NCBI RefSeq assembly: GCF_023016005.1
Contig: NZ_JALKAZ010000001.1
Location: 1-64,000, forward strand
Length of the DNA: 64,000 nt
Origin: Erythrobacter sp. F6033
Lineage (GTDB): Bacteria > Pseudomonadota > Alphaproteobacteria > Sphingomonadales > Sphingomonadaceae
Direction of reading: 5' to 3'
The position numbers and the translations under genes were made by a program. Of the stretch, positions 1 to 9,677 are shown piece by piece (position 1 is the first letter of the stretch; every line of letters begins with the position of its first letter). The notes beneath the pieces were generated by a model. The model saw nothing but the letters and a program-made list of their open reading frames with translations, had not been told where the DNA came from and searched no databases.

Positions 1-1117
<1,117 letters not shown>

Positions 1118-1180
1118 GGTGTCTGGATACTTGCGCGCGATTGAGTCATTAAGTTGCCAATTCAATTCGGAGACATCGTC

Positions 1181-2065
1181 ATGAAAACCCGCACATTCCT
1201 GTCCTCAACCCTTGCATTGACAGCATTCGCCCTAACCCCGTCACCTGCTTTGGCTCAGGATGAAGATGAGCAGGTCGAGATGGCTGAGGGCGACGAGACT
1301 GGGGCCGATGAATTGGGGCAAGCGATGGCCATGCTCAGCGGCCTGTTCCCCGTCGAACCTTTGACAGCCGATCAGGAAGCCCGCTTGCCGCTGGCTCAGA
1401 ACATCATAGCGAAGATGATCCCTGAAGGGACGCTCGGCGAAATGATGGAAGGCATGATGGGAGATATGCTTGGCCCGATCATGGAAATGGGCCCCAAGGC
1501 ATCGACGACGACCGTTGCAGATAGAATTGGCGTAACGGCATTCGAGTTGGAAATGGACGACGAACAGGCAGCCGAAATCGCCAGCATTTTCGATCCGGCC
1601 TGGAAAGAGCGTAGCGATCGTCAAGCGGCGATCATGCCAGAGATGATGCGCGAGATGATGACGGCGATGGAGCCGGGCATGCGCAAGGCCATGTCAGAGC
1701 TGTATGCCATCAATTTCAGCGCCACCGAATTGACTGAAATCGACGCGTTCTTTTCAACCGAGACTGGTGCCAATTTCGCCCGCAAGAGCTTCACCATGGC
1801 GAGTGATCCGCGCGTGATGAGCGCGAGCATGGAGGCATTGCCGCAAATGATGGGTCAGTTCGCCAATCTTGAAGCGCGCATGGTCGAGGTGGCGGCAGAT
1901 CTGCCAGAGCAGCGGAATTTTGCAGACCTTTCAGATGCCGAAAAGGCGCGTATCGCCGAGGCTACCGGGTTCACAGTGGATGAGATCGAGTCCAACCTCT
2001 CTATGTCGGAAATAGAGTGGGACGAGGAGGCGGCCGAAGAGGCAAGTGAAGACGCCTCATCCTGA
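1181..2065 (+). CDS. Secreted DUF2059-like protein
   Basis: The product is 294 residues with a signal peptide (MKTRTFLSSTLALTAFALTP, cleavage after SPALA). I start at ATG 1181 because CGGAGA lies 7 bp upstream and the signal peptide begins there; an in-frame TTG at 1154 would only add nine residues. The mature part is acidic at both ends, with a Met-rich stretch around residues 75-105 and, around residues 180-210, an FFSTETGANFA segment like the DUF2059 domain of proteobacterial periplasmic proteins. No catalytic residues are apparent. The role is unknown; DUF2059 proteins are predicted to be periplasmic helical proteins. The family call is moderate and the coding call is strong. Confidence 0.8.
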   Translation: MKTRTFLSSTLALTAFALTPSPALAQDEDEQVEMAEGDETGADELGQAMAMLSGLFPVEPLTADQEARLPLAQNIIAKMIPEGTLGEMMEGMMGDMLGPIMEMGPKASTTTVADRIGVTAFELEMDDEQAAEIASIFDPAWKERSDRQAAIMPEMMREMMTAMEPGMRKAMSELYAINFSATELTEIDAFFSTETGANFARKSFTMASDPRVMSASMEALPQMMGQFANLEARMVEVAADLPEQRNFADLSDAEKARIAEATGFTVDEIESNLSMSEIEWDEEAAEEASEDASS

Positions 2066-2108
2066 TCACAGCTTGCGATGATCGGAGGGAAACGCCACAT
2101 CCATAGAT

Positions 2109-4568
2109 GTGAGTTCCACCTTGATCCCCGATGAAATCCAGCAATGGTTCGATGCGCGCGGTTGGCGTGTGCGCCGACACCAAAGCGATATGCTGGCCAA
2201 AGCGCGCGAAGGTCGCCACGCTTTGCTTGTGGCGGATACCGGCGCGGGCAAAACGCTCGCGGGATTTCTGCCGACTCTTTGCGACTTCGCGCCGTCTACC
2301 GGTGCTGCGCTGCACGATGGATTGCACACGCTCTATGTCTCGCCGTTGAAGGCGCTGGCGCATGATGTGAAGCGCAACCTGCTGACACCGATCGAAGATA
2401 TCGGCCTGCCGATCAAAGTTGAAACCCGCAGCGGCGATACGCCGTCTGATCGCAAGAAACGGCAACGCGAACGGCCTCCGCATGTCCTTCTGACTACGCC
2501 AGAAAGCCTGTCACTTCTGCTGTCCTATCCCGAAAGCCTAGATTTGTTTGCGGGGCTCAAGCGGATTGTTATTGATGAAGTGCACGCCTTTGCGACGGGC
2601 AAGCGAGGTGATCTGTTGGCGCTTTCGCTTGCGCGGTTGCAACGGATCGCACCGGATGCACAGCGGGTCGCGCTTTCGGCGACGCTAGCAAATCCGCTGA
2701 GCTTTCAAGAATGGTTGGCGCCGCAGCCGGCGGATGGGACAGGTGAAATCCATGCAGCCGATCTTGTGCTCGGCGAAAAAGGCGCAGAGCCCGAGGTCGA
2801 AATTATGCTTCCGATCGAGGAGCGCGTTCCATGGGGAGGGCATGCAGGGCGATGGGCCGTCAGTCAGCTCTATGAAGCAATCAAGGCCAATCGCACGACG
2901 CTGGTGTTTACCAATACGAGATTTCTTGCCGAGTTTATTTTCCAGTGCCTTTGGGAAGAGAACGAAGATCACCTGCCCATAGGCGTGCATCATGGCAGCC
3001 TGTCTGTGGAGGCGCGCCGTAAGGTCGAAGAAGCAATGGCACGCGGCGAACTGCGCGCGCTGGTCGCCACGGCCAGCCTCGATCTGGGGGTCGATTGGGG
3101 TGACATTGATCTGGTTGTGCAAATGGGGGCGCCGAAAGGATCGTCCCGTCTGCTGCAAAGGATTGGCCGAGCAGGGCACCGGCTCGACACCGCAAGCCGT
3201 GCCATGCTCGTCCCCGGCAATCGGTTCGAGTTTCTCGAAGCGATGGCCGCCAAAGACGCCGTTGATGAGGGCCAGCGCGATGGCGAGGATTTTCGTGCCG
3301 GCGGCCTCGATGTGCTCGCGCAGCATGTAATGGCTTGCGCCTGCGCCGGGCCGTTTCATGAGGATGACTTGCTGGCCGAAATCCAATCATCACTGACCTA
3401 TTCGTGGGTTGATGAGACCGCGTTTCAGCGGGTGCTCGGCTTTGTCGAGAATGGCGGATATGCGCTGAAAGCATATGACAAATTCAAGCGGATCGTGCGC
3501 GCCAAGGATGGCACCTGGCGGCTTGCGCATCCGAACCAGGCGCAGCGGCACCGAATGAATGCAGGCATTATTGTCGATAGCGAAATGCTCACCGTGCGAT
3601 TCAAGAATGGACGCAAGCTTGGCAAGGTGGAGGAGCGTTTCGCCGCGCAGCTATCCTCTGGAGACACCTTTTTCTTCTCCGGGATGAGCCTCGAAGTTGA
3701 GAGCGTCAAAGATATGGACGTGATTGTTCGCGCGGCGAAAAAGAGCGCGACCATCCCTTCTTATGGCGGCCTTCGTTTGCCGCTCACCACGCACCTTTCT
3801 TCGCGCGTTCAGGAGATGTTGAGTGATCGTGCGGGCTGGGGCCGGTTCCCCGATGACGTGCGGGAATGGCTGGAGGTGCAGGATTATCGGAGCCGCATGC
3901 CAGCGCCGGGTGAGTTGCTGGTCGAAAGCTTTCCGCGCGCGGGTAAGCACTACACCACTTACTATACTTTCGAAGGGTGGAACGCGAACCAGTCGCTCGG
4001 AATGTTGATAACGCGGCGGATGGAAGATCGCGGATTGATGCCCGGCGGATTTGTGGCGAATGATTACTGTCTGGCGGTATGGGGTTTGAAGCCAGTTGAT
4101 GATCCAAAACCATTGCTGTCGCCGGACATCCTCACAGATGAGTTCACCGATTGGGTGACCGAGAGCCATCTGCTCCGCCGCGCCTTTCGCGAAGTCGCCG
4201 TGATCAGCGGCCTTGTCGAACGCCAACATCCCGGAAAGCGCAAAACCGGTAAGCAGGTGACGTTCTCAACCGACCTAATCTACGACGTGCTCAAGAAGTA
4301 TGAGCCCGATCACGTTCTTCTTGAGGCGGCCTGGGCCGATGCGCGGGCGCGGATGACGGATGTCGGGCGGTTGGCGGATTTGCTCGAACGGTCGCAGCAC
4401 GAATTGGTTCATGTTGAGCTTGATCGGGTCAGCCCATTGGCTGTGCCTGTCATGACCATGATCGGTAGGGAGGCAGTTCCGCAAGGGGCGGTCGATGATG
4501 AATTGCTGATCGAAGCGGAAACGCTGGTGGGCGAGGCAATGCGGATTGAGCCTGAGCCTGAGGGTTAG
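2109..4568 (+). CDS. Lhr-type DEAD/DEXH helicase (ligase-associated clade)
   Basis: This 819-residue superfamily 2 helicase has a Walker A motif ADTGAGKT (residues 43-50), a DEVH motif (IDEVHAFATG), a SATLANP motif III, and a C-terminal RecA-like domain carrying GVDWGDIDLVVQMGAPKGSS and QRIGRAGHR (motif VI). A long C-terminal Lhr-type winged-helix and accessory region follows. Length and motif spacing fit the ligase-associated DNA damage response DEXH helicase clade, which unwinds DNA in repair together with an ATP-dependent ligase, an exonuclease and a metallophosphoesterase. None of those partners is next to it here. The start is GTG 2109 with a distant GGAGGG, so the initiation site is less certain. 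The stop overlaps the converging lipoprotein gene by a few bases. Confidence 0.9.
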   Translation: MSSTLIPDEIQQWFDARGWRVRRHQSDMLAKAREGRHALLVADTGAGKTLAGFLPTLCDFAPSTGAALHDGLHTLYVSPLKALAHDVKRNLLTPIEDIGLPIKVETRSGDTPSDRKKRQRERPPHVLLTTPESLSLLLSYPESLDLFAGLKRIVIDEVHAFATGKRGDLLALSLARLQRIAPDAQRVALSATLANPLSFQEWLAPQPADGTGEIHAADLVLGEKGAEPEVEIMLPIEERVPWGGHAGRWAVSQLYEAIKANRTTLVFTNTRFLAEFIFQCLWEENEDHLPIGVHHGSLSVEARRKVEEAMARGELRALVATASLDLGVDWGDIDLVVQMGAPKGSSRLLQRIGRAGHRLDTASRAMLVPGNRFEFLEAMAAKDAVDEGQRDGEDFRAGGLDVLAQHVMACACAGPFHEDDLLAEIQSSLTYSWVDETAFQRVLGFVENGGYALKAYDKFKRIVRAKDGTWRLAHPNQAQRHRMNAGIIVDSEMLTVRFKNGRKLGKVEERFAAQLSSGDTFFFSGMSLEVESVKDMDVIVRAAKKSATIPSYGGLRLPLTTHLSSRVQEMLSDRAGWGRFPDDVREWLEVQDYRSRMPAPGELLVESFPRAGKHYTTYYTFEGWNANQSLGMLITRRMEDRGLMPGGFVANDYCLAVWGLKPVDDPKPLLSPDILTDEFTDWVTESHLLRRAFREVAVISGLVERQHPGKRKTGKQVTFSTDLIYDVLKKYEPDHVLLEAAWADARARMTDVGRLADLLERSQHELVHVELDRVSPLAVPVMTMIGREAVPQGAVDDELLIEAETLVGEAMRIEPEPEG

Positions 4569-4954
4569 TCGCTGCCTGTTTCTGGCACGCGGTATTTCTC
4601 GTTGCCGACAAATCCAAATTTTGCGACGCCGGACTCCCTAATTGCGCCGAGCACTTGGACTGAGACATCGTAGCTCGCATCGGGTGCTGGCTCGAATTGC
4701 AGTTCTGGCTCTTTTTCTAGCTCGTTAGTTTGCCTTAACAGCTCGGGGAGATCGGCAAGCGAGACAAGTGCGCCATTCCAATGAATGGTGTCATCGGCTT
4801 TGATTTCGAGGCGGTTTCTATCGTGATTGATTGTCGGCTCGTTAATGGCTGATTGCGTTTGCGGTGCGTAGCAACCGGTGATGACGATTGGGATCGCTAG
4901 ACCGAGCGCTAGCGGTCCCAATCGCTTAAACCGGGCAAGTGTGAGCTTCTTCAT
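4565..4954 (-). CDS. Lipoprotein with an ExbD periplasmic domain only
   Basis: The product is 129 residues. The N-terminus is a lipoprotein signal (MKKLTLARFK, a hydrophobic core, then ITGC with the lipobox Cys at about 28) in place of the usual ExbD transmembrane helix. The rest aligns by eye with the periplasmic domain of the ExbD encoded at 5687-6118: both carry ELQFEP, an ASY motif, then FGFVGNEKYR near the C-terminus. The proton-pathway Asp of ExbD's helix is therefore missing. It follows the exbD at 5005-5490 by 50 bp and probably shares its transcript. I infer a membrane-anchored periplasmic partner or modulator of the Ton motor that cannot itself conduct protons. The role is untested and the domain call is good. 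Confidence 0.8.
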   Translation of the reverse strand: MKKLTLARFKRLGPLALGLAIPIVITGCYAPQTQSAINEPTINHDRNRLEIKADDTIHWNGALVSLADLPELLRQTNELEKEPELQFEPAPDASYDVSVQVLGAIRESGVAKFGFVGNEKYRVPETGSD

Positions 4955-5004
4955 AGCAGGAAATATAGCGACTTATGGCCGTGACCAAAAGGCCGCGATT
5001 ACAT

Positions 5005-5490
5005 TCACCGCCCAAACTCGCGGTGCCTCGCATTGCCCACAAACGCGAAGCTCTCGGCACCGGATTCTCGGATGAGCGCGATTGTGCGGGCAGAGCGATC
5101 ATAGCTTGCCAGTGCATCCGGCTCGAAGCGCAGCTGTGCTTCGGGCACAGCGGTGCTGGCGTTTTCTACCTCGGCGCGCAATCTGGCGGGCGTAACTGAA
5201 GTCCCGTTCCACAGCAGCTCGTCCTGCGCGGTGATTGCTACCACATTGATGTCGGGGTTGGCTTCGCAGTCGAAGCAGGGGGTGGTTGGGAGGTCGACGG
5301 TCGTTTGGTTCACTTTGATCGGCACGGCAAGAATGATCATGACAAGCAGCACCAGCAGTACGTCGATGAAGGGGGTGACGTTCATATCCCCCTTGGGCTG
5401 GCGGCGGGTGATGCGGGTCTGGGCCGCGTGGCGGCGGGCATTGGCGCTTTCTGAAAATCGGCTCCGGCGGGTTGGTGCGGCACTGGTCAC
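5005..5490 (-). CDS. exbD: ExbD/TolR family biopolymer transport protein (third paralog)
   Basis: The product is 161 residues: an unusually long Arg-rich cytoplasmic N-terminus (residues 1-33), then the ExbD signature DMNVTPFIDVLLVLLVM with the conserved Asp at about 43, one transmembrane helix and a periplasmic domain ending in FVGNARHREFGR. A CFDC pair lies just after the helix and could form a disulfide; it is absent from the other paralogs here. The start is GTG 5490, with GGAGAAG upstream. ExbD works with ExbB to convert the proton gradient into TonB movement. This copy is separated from the main tonB cluster by a terminator and so is probably transcribed separately, together with the lipoprotein that follows. 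Confidence 0.88.
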   Translation of the reverse strand: MTSAAPTRRSRFSESANARRHAAQTRITRRQPKGDMNVTPFIDVLLVLLVMIILAVPIKVNQTTVDLPTTPCFDCEANPDINVVAITAQDELLWNGTSVTPARLRAEVENASTAVPEAQLRFEPDALASYDRSARTIALIRESGAESFAFVGNARHREFGR

Positions 5491-5559
5491 GTCTCTTCTC
5501 CACTAATCACAGTTTCGATTTGATAGAGACTGTATATCATAACTGATAAGTTGCCTAAC

Positions 5560-5573
5560 GCATACCTGTATGC
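5560..5573. promoter_or_regulatory. Perfect inverted repeat, candidate operator for the second exbD unit
   Basis: GCATAC-CT-GTATGC is a perfect 6-bp inverted repeat with a 2-bp spacer. It lies about 70 bp upstream of the exbD start at 5490 and just after the terminator of the upstream unit. Its position suits a dimeric regulator site. I do not recognise it as a Fur or Irr box, and one short palindrome can occur by chance. Confidence 0.3.
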
Positions 5574-5615
5574 AGTTTGCGACTGATCGGTTGGGTTAGC
5601 GTACGTCAGGCAAAG

Positions 5616-5649
5616 AAAAGGGGCGGTCCCTTGATGGGCCGCCCCTTTT
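5616..5649. terminator. Bidirectional rho-independent terminator
   Basis: An 11-bp GC-rich stem (AAAAGGGGCGG paired with CCGCCCCTTTT), extended by CCC/GGG around a short loop, has T-rich flanks on both strands. It lies between the exbD ending at 5687 and the exbD starting at 5490, so it closes the tonB-exbB-exbD-exbD transcript and splits off the second exbD unit. Confidence 0.85.
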
Positions 5650-5686
5650 CTGTTCCGTGCGAAAGCCAGCTAGCCTTCAGAAGGGC

Positions 5687-6118
5687 TTACTTACCAAATG
5701 CACGATACTTTTCGTTGCCGACAAAGCCAAACTTGGTCACGCCGGATGCTTTGATAATGCGAACAACATTCGCGGAAAGCTCGTAACTGGCCTGCGGTTC
5801 AGGCTCGAATTGCAGCTCAGGCTCAACTGCCATAGCAGTGGTCTCCTGAAGCAGGCTAACCAATTGGCCCTGGCTGATTGTTTCAGCGTTCCAGAGGATT
5901 TGGTCTGAGTTGGTCAGAACGAGTTTGTTCTTTACCGGCTCAATAATGATGTCTTGCGGCGGGGGATCACCCTGCGGAAGATCAATATCTACCGAGTGCG
6001 TCGCCACCGGAATGGTGATGATGAACATGATGAGCAACACGAGCAAAACGTCGATCAACGGCGTCATGTTCATGTCGAGCATTGGCTCGCCGTCAAGCTT
6101 GCCTCCTGCCATACCCAT
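5687..6118 (-). CDS. exbD: ExbD biopolymer transport protein (second in main cluster)
   Basis: The product is 143 residues of typical ExbD length. It has a short N-terminus, the motif DMNMTPLIDVLLVLLIMF with the proton-pathway Asp at about 23, one transmembrane helix and a periplasmic domain with ELQFEP, ASY and FGFVGNEKYR. It begins 31 bp after the preceding exbD, as in the common tonB-exbB-exbD-exbD arrangement of sphingomonads. Its periplasmic domain is the closest relative here of the lipoprotein at 4565-4954, and the similarity is visible even at the nucleotide level near the 3' ends. It acts in the inner membrane with ExbB. Confidence 0.93.
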   Translation of the reverse strand: MGMAGGKLDGEPMLDMNMTPLIDVLLVLLIMFIITIPVATHSVDIDLPQGDPPPQDIIIEPVKNKLVLTNSDQILWNAETISQGQLVSLLQETTAMAVEPELQFEPEPQASYELSANVVRIIKASGVTKFGFVGNEKYRAFGK

Positions 6119-6149
6119 AGTCGTTACTCCTTAAACTTTGTACGCCAGA

Positions 6150-6683
6150 TCAGCCGTTAGGGTCGACTGGGTTCGAGATGAAGCCGACTGTCGGATAACC
6201 TGCAGCCTGAACATTGTAGATCGCACCAGCAACACAGCGCCAAGGCGCATTCTTGTCAGCGCGAATGTGAACTTGAGGAATCCGTTCCGGATCTTCCATG
6301 ATCGCTTCTGGGCCACCGGCCGCCTGAACGATTGCATCTAGGCGGTTGAATGCCTGATCAAAAAGTTCTTCCGAGGTTACGGCGGTGATGTTGTTGAAGT
6401 ACACTCGGCACTCGCCTGTACGGGTAGCGCCTGTAAAACCGGTCCGAGTTGTGCGGGCCGTATTGCCAGCCGCGTCGGTCGTGCTGATCGTCAGAAGCAA
6501 GTTCTCGACTTTATCCTTCGACTCTTCCGATCTGAAAACCGGAATTTCGAGTTCCTCAATCGTCTGGATCGCAACCGGAACTGCGATGAGGAAGATGATC
6601 AAGAGCACGAGCATCACGTCCACCAAAGGGGTGGTGTTGATGTCCGACATGGGCGTCTCACCGCCTCCCATCGAAATCGCCAT
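6150..6683 (-). CDS. exbD: ExbD biopolymer transport protein (first in main cluster)
   Basis: The product is 177 residues with the signature [18 protein letters not shown] (Asp at about 22), one transmembrane helix, then a longer periplasmic domain containing IRADKNAPW and ending in [12 protein letters not shown]. The insert with two Cys (GECRVYF and WRCVAG) is not seen in the other three paralogs, so the two main-cluster ExbD subunits are clearly different. It follows exbB by 93 bp. The expected role is proton-motive-force-coupled energisation of TonB for uptake of iron complexes, vitamin B12 or glycans through outer-membrane receptors. Confidence 0.93.
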   Translation of the reverse strand: MAISMGGGETPMSDINTTPLVDVMLVLLIIFLIAVPVAIQTIEELEIPVFRSEESKDKVENLLLTISTTDAAGNTARTTRTGFTGATRTGECRVYFNNITAVTSEELFDQAFNRLDAIVQAAGGPEAIMEDPERIPQVHIRADKNAPWRCVAGAIYNVQAAGYPTVGFISNPVDPNG

Positions 6684-6776
6684 TGCCTAATTCCTATCCC
6701 TAAAAAGTAATATCGTTCTGTGGTCTTGGTGCGGGGGTGACTAGCTTAGCCGACCCCCGCAGTGATCCTCAGAAAA

Positions 6777-7538
6777 TTAGGCTTTCTTCGCCGGTGCCGG
6801 CTTTGCAGCTGGCTTGGCTTTGCCAGCAGGTGCCGTAACGGCGGGCTTAACAGCGCCGTTTGAGCCGATGAACGCAACGATGTTGTTCGAGAAATCGGTC
6901 ATCAGAGCGTCGATACGGCGGTTGCGCGACTGCAGCCAGTTAAACGCAAGCACAGCAGGAACCGCAACAAGCAGACCAATCGCGGTCATGATGAGCGCTT
7001 CACCAACCGGACCAGCAACCTTATCGATCGAAGCAGAACCTTCGATACCGATGTTGATCAGAGCGCGGTAGATACCGATAACCGTACCAAGCAGACCGAT
7101 AAACGGTGCAGTAGCACCAACCGATGCGAGGAACGACAGGCCGCCTGAAAGCGACTGGTTGATGGTGTTCTGCGAGTGAGCGAGTTCTTCTTCTACGAAG
7201 TGGATCTCGTTGCCGGCACCTTCCATTTTGGAGTGGTGCTCTTGAGCGGTCACAGCATCGTCAGCGAGCTGGCGCCATGCGCTGTTCTTTTCGAGCTTGG
7301 TCGCGCCTTCTTTGAGCGACGGAGCGCGCCAGAATGCGTTTTTAACACCGTTATACTGCTTCATCACTTTGTTCTGTTCGAACAGTTTCGTGAAGAGAAT
7401 GTAGAACGAGCCAACCGACATGATGACCATGACGGCAAGGATCGACCAGGCGACTGGGCCGCCTTCTTCCATGGCTTTCCAGAAGCCAAATTCGTTGACC
7501 GGCGCTTCAGTGGCAGCGGCAAGAGTGTAAAGGTTCAT
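6777..7538 (-). CDS. exbB: ExbB/TolQ family proton channel protein
   Basis: The 253-residue product has a periplasmic N-terminus, a first membrane helix at about 29-50, a large cytoplasmic loop, and then the MotA/TolQ/ExbB domain with helices containing GLLGTVIGIYRALINIG and EALIMTAIGLLVAVPAVLAFNWL. These are the segments that form the pentameric channel around ExbD. The C-terminus is an Ala/Pro/Lys tail (AKPAAKPAPAKKA) typical of sphingomonad ExbB. It sits between tonB (76 bp upstream) and two exbD genes. Confidence 0.95.
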   Translation of the reverse strand: MNLYTLAAATEAPVNEFGFWKAMEEGGPVAWSILAVMVIMSVGSFYILFTKLFEQNKVMKQYNGVKNAFWRAPSLKEGATKLEKNSAWRQLADDAVTAQEHHSKMEGAGNEIHFVEEELAHSQNTINQSLSGGLSFLASVGATAPFIGLLGTVIGIYRALINIGIEGSASIDKVAGPVGEALIMTAIGLLVAVPAVLAFNWLQSRNRRIDALMTDFSNNIVAFIGSNGAVKPAVTAPAGKAKPAAKPAPAKKA

Positions 7539-7614
7539 TGCGAGTAGTCCTCTTAAAAAATCTTATGTCCCAGCAATCGAGGCCTCTTTGAAAAGCCCCG
7601 ATCGGCGTGCGTTA

Positions 7615-8286
7615 TCAATTCAAACGATACGTAATCCGCGTCGCATAGCGGCCAGTGGTCGGGTTACCAGCATCATCAAGTGCCGGATTGAAACGGGCAT
7701 ACCGTTCCATCCCTTTACAGGCAGCGTCATCGAGAATGCTCGAACCGCTTGATGCGGTGACCGAACATCCAGTTGCGCGACCGTTAGCAGTTACGGTGAC
7801 GCGAACGCCCACGGTGCCTTCGATCTCCTCACGCAACGCGCGTGATGGATAGTTTTCCTGGATACGCGCAGCCCAACGGCGTTCGCCGCGTGTCGTTGCA
7901 CCACGTGCCTGTGAAGGCGGAGGTGGTGGCGGAGCAGGCGCTGCGACCGGAGCAGGAGGCGGAATCACCAACGCCGGCGGTGCGGGCGGTGGGATCGTTG
8001 GCTGCGTCTGGATCGGTGGCGGCGCCGGAGCAATGCTAATCGGCGGCGGAGGTGCTACCGGCGGTGGCGGCGCAGTTTCCTGCGGCTGCTCGGGCGGTGG
8101 CTCATCCGGTTCTTCAGGGGGCGGGGGCTCCTCAATGTCAATCGTGGTAACGCGCTCAGCGATCTCTTTCACGGCAGAAATAGCCAGTCCAGAGATGAGC
8201 AAGTACCCGATCAGCACATGGATCAACGCCACGATGATAATGGAAACAACCTTGTTTCCACTCATTTGTTGGTCAGCGTAGGCCAT
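7615..8286 (-). CDS. tonB: TonB energy transducer
   Basis: I start at ATG 8286 (223 residues) because GGAGAGA lies 10 bp upstream and the protein then begins directly before its membrane anchor (VVSIIIVALIHVLIGYLLIS, about residues 13-32). A long Pro/Glu-rich periplasmic spacer follows, then the TonB C-terminal domain from about residue 145 (RWAARIQENYPSRALREEIE, then GTVGVRVTV) ending in TYRLN. It spans the periplasm to contact TonB boxes of outer-membrane receptors. It is the first gene of the tonB-exbB-exbD-exbD cluster; the 371-bp region upstream should hold its promoter. Confidence 0.93.
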   Translation of the reverse strand: MAYADQQMSGNKVVSIIIVALIHVLIGYLLISGLAISAVKEIAERVTTIDIEEPPPPEEPDEPPPEQPQETAPPPPVAPPPPISIAPAPPPIQTQPTIPPPAPPALVIPPPAPVAAPAPPPPPPSQARGATTRGERRWAARIQENYPSRALREEIEGTVGVRVTVTANGRATGCSVTASSGSSILDDAACKGMERYARFNPALDDAGNPTTGRYATRITYRLN

Positions 8287-8657
8287 CCAGTCGCTTTCTC
8301 TCCATACACAGGCCGGCGGACATACCGGCACAAATTCTCACAACACGCCCGAATCAGGTTTCGCCGAATCGGGCCACAACGATGTGAATCCCAGAATATT
8401 AAACCTCATAGATCGAAGCTTAAGGACTGCTTTTGGCAGTCTGTCCTCTCCTTATGAGGCACTCGTCGCAAATGTTGCCACAAGTGCTTGCATCTGTGCG
8501 GACGATGTCCCCGATAACCGCACAGACCTTCATGGCTTTAACGGTCAACCCTTAGGCAATCAAACGCTTTATCGGTTCAGATGCGATTCAGGGCTCTGGT
8601 ACTGGGGTGGCAACCTATGCAATCTAAGCCAATGATGCGGCACAGGAATAACACGCA
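8287..8657. other. Intergenic region between divergent tonB and a secreted-protein gene
   Basis: These 371 bp should contain divergent promoters for tonB and for the gene at 8658. An open frame at 8384-8635 has no ribosome binding site or protein-like composition and I do not call it. I see no tRNA, terminator or clear Fur-type site. Confidence 0.5.
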
Positions 8658-9563
8658 ATGAGCACCGTTAACCGAAATTTAAGAAGTAAATTCAGCAAGC
8701 TAGCGCGATTCGCTGGCGCGGCGCTTTTGGCTGTTGGTGCAGCGCCGGGTGCGCTTGCGCAAAATTCGAATTCGATTGTGGAGAGCGCCGCTGATCGCGC
8801 AACCTATGTCGATCTGGTGACTTTGGCGGAGCGGAGTGAGCTGGTCATCCGGGTCGAGATTCGTCGGCAAACACAATTGAAACCCGAACGCGCGCCTGGA
8901 TTGGAACCGGGATTCGCACGGCTCTACATCGAAGCCGACACTCAAGCGCTCATTGCCGGAAACACCTCTATCGGCGAATCGCTTGTCTATCTGGTTGATG
9001 TGCCGCTTACAGCGAAGGGTAAGGCGCCAAAGCTCAAAAAACGCCCGATGATCCTGTTCGCAAACACTGTTCCAGGCAGGCCGGCGACCCAGCGCGGGAC
9101 AGAGATACAGCTCACTGCGAAGAATGCGCAGTTGGATTACTCCCCCGCGTTCGAAGCGCGCCTGCGCCGAGTTTTGACATCGCTTGCCGGTGCTGACGTA
9201 CCGCCAAAGATCGATGGCATCGCTGATGCTCTTGCGGTGCCCGGCACTTTGGCTGGTGAATCCGAAACACAGATTTTTCTTCGGACCGCGGATCAATCAC
9301 CCGTATCGATTACAGTGTTGCGGCGCCCGGGTCTTAGACCGGTGTGGGGTGTTTCATGGGGCGAAATCGTGGATTCGGCTGCGCGCGCACCGGCGGAGAA
9401 TACTCTGCGCTGGTACAGGCTAGCGTGTTCGCTGCCCCGGGAATTGCCGAGCAATGCCAATCTCGCACGCGATTCCTCGGCGCGCCGTCTGGCTGCGAAC
9501 GACTATCGTTTTGTGGTCGATGGTTTGGGCGAATGTACGCGCGCTATAACAGAGGCTGAGTGA
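8658..9563 (+). CDS. Secreted protein of unknown function
   Basis: The product is 301 residues with a twin-basic N-region and a signal peptide ending GALA-Q at about residue 35. The mature part is beta-rich in appearance and contains several charged surface segments, a conserved-looking Cys near the C-terminus (LACSLPRELP) and another in GLGECTRAI. No enzyme motif is evident. It stands 114 bp before the homoserine dehydrogenase gene on the same strand, but the gap makes a shared operon uncertain. Coding is well supported by the signal peptide and length; function is unknown. Confidence 0.8.
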   Translation: MSTVNRNLRSKFSKLARFAGAALLAVGAAPGALAQNSNSIVESAADRATYVDLVTLAERSELVIRVEIRRQTQLKPERAPGLEPGFARLYIEADTQALIAGNTSIGESLVYLVDVPLTAKGKAPKLKKRPMILFANTVPGRPATQRGTEIQLTAKNAQLDYSPAFEARLRRVLTSLAGADVPPKIDGIADALAVPGTLAGESETQIFLRTADQSPVSITVLRRPGLRPVWGVSWGEIVDSAARAPAENTLRWYRLACSLPRELPSNANLARDSSARRLAANDYRFVVDGLGECTRAITEAE

Positions 9564-9677
9564 CCTGCTGAAGGTTGTAAGGAAGCGCGGCTTTCGCCCT
9601 TTGAAGACAAATTGCTTTTCGCCGCCTGTTCCGTGGGTATAGAGCCTCGCGCTGGGTAACGGACAGGGATCAACCAC

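Noticed and set aside
8384..8635. 83-codon plus-strand frame in the tonB promoter region
   Set aside because: No ribosome site, no conserved composition, and it lies where both divergent promoters must be.
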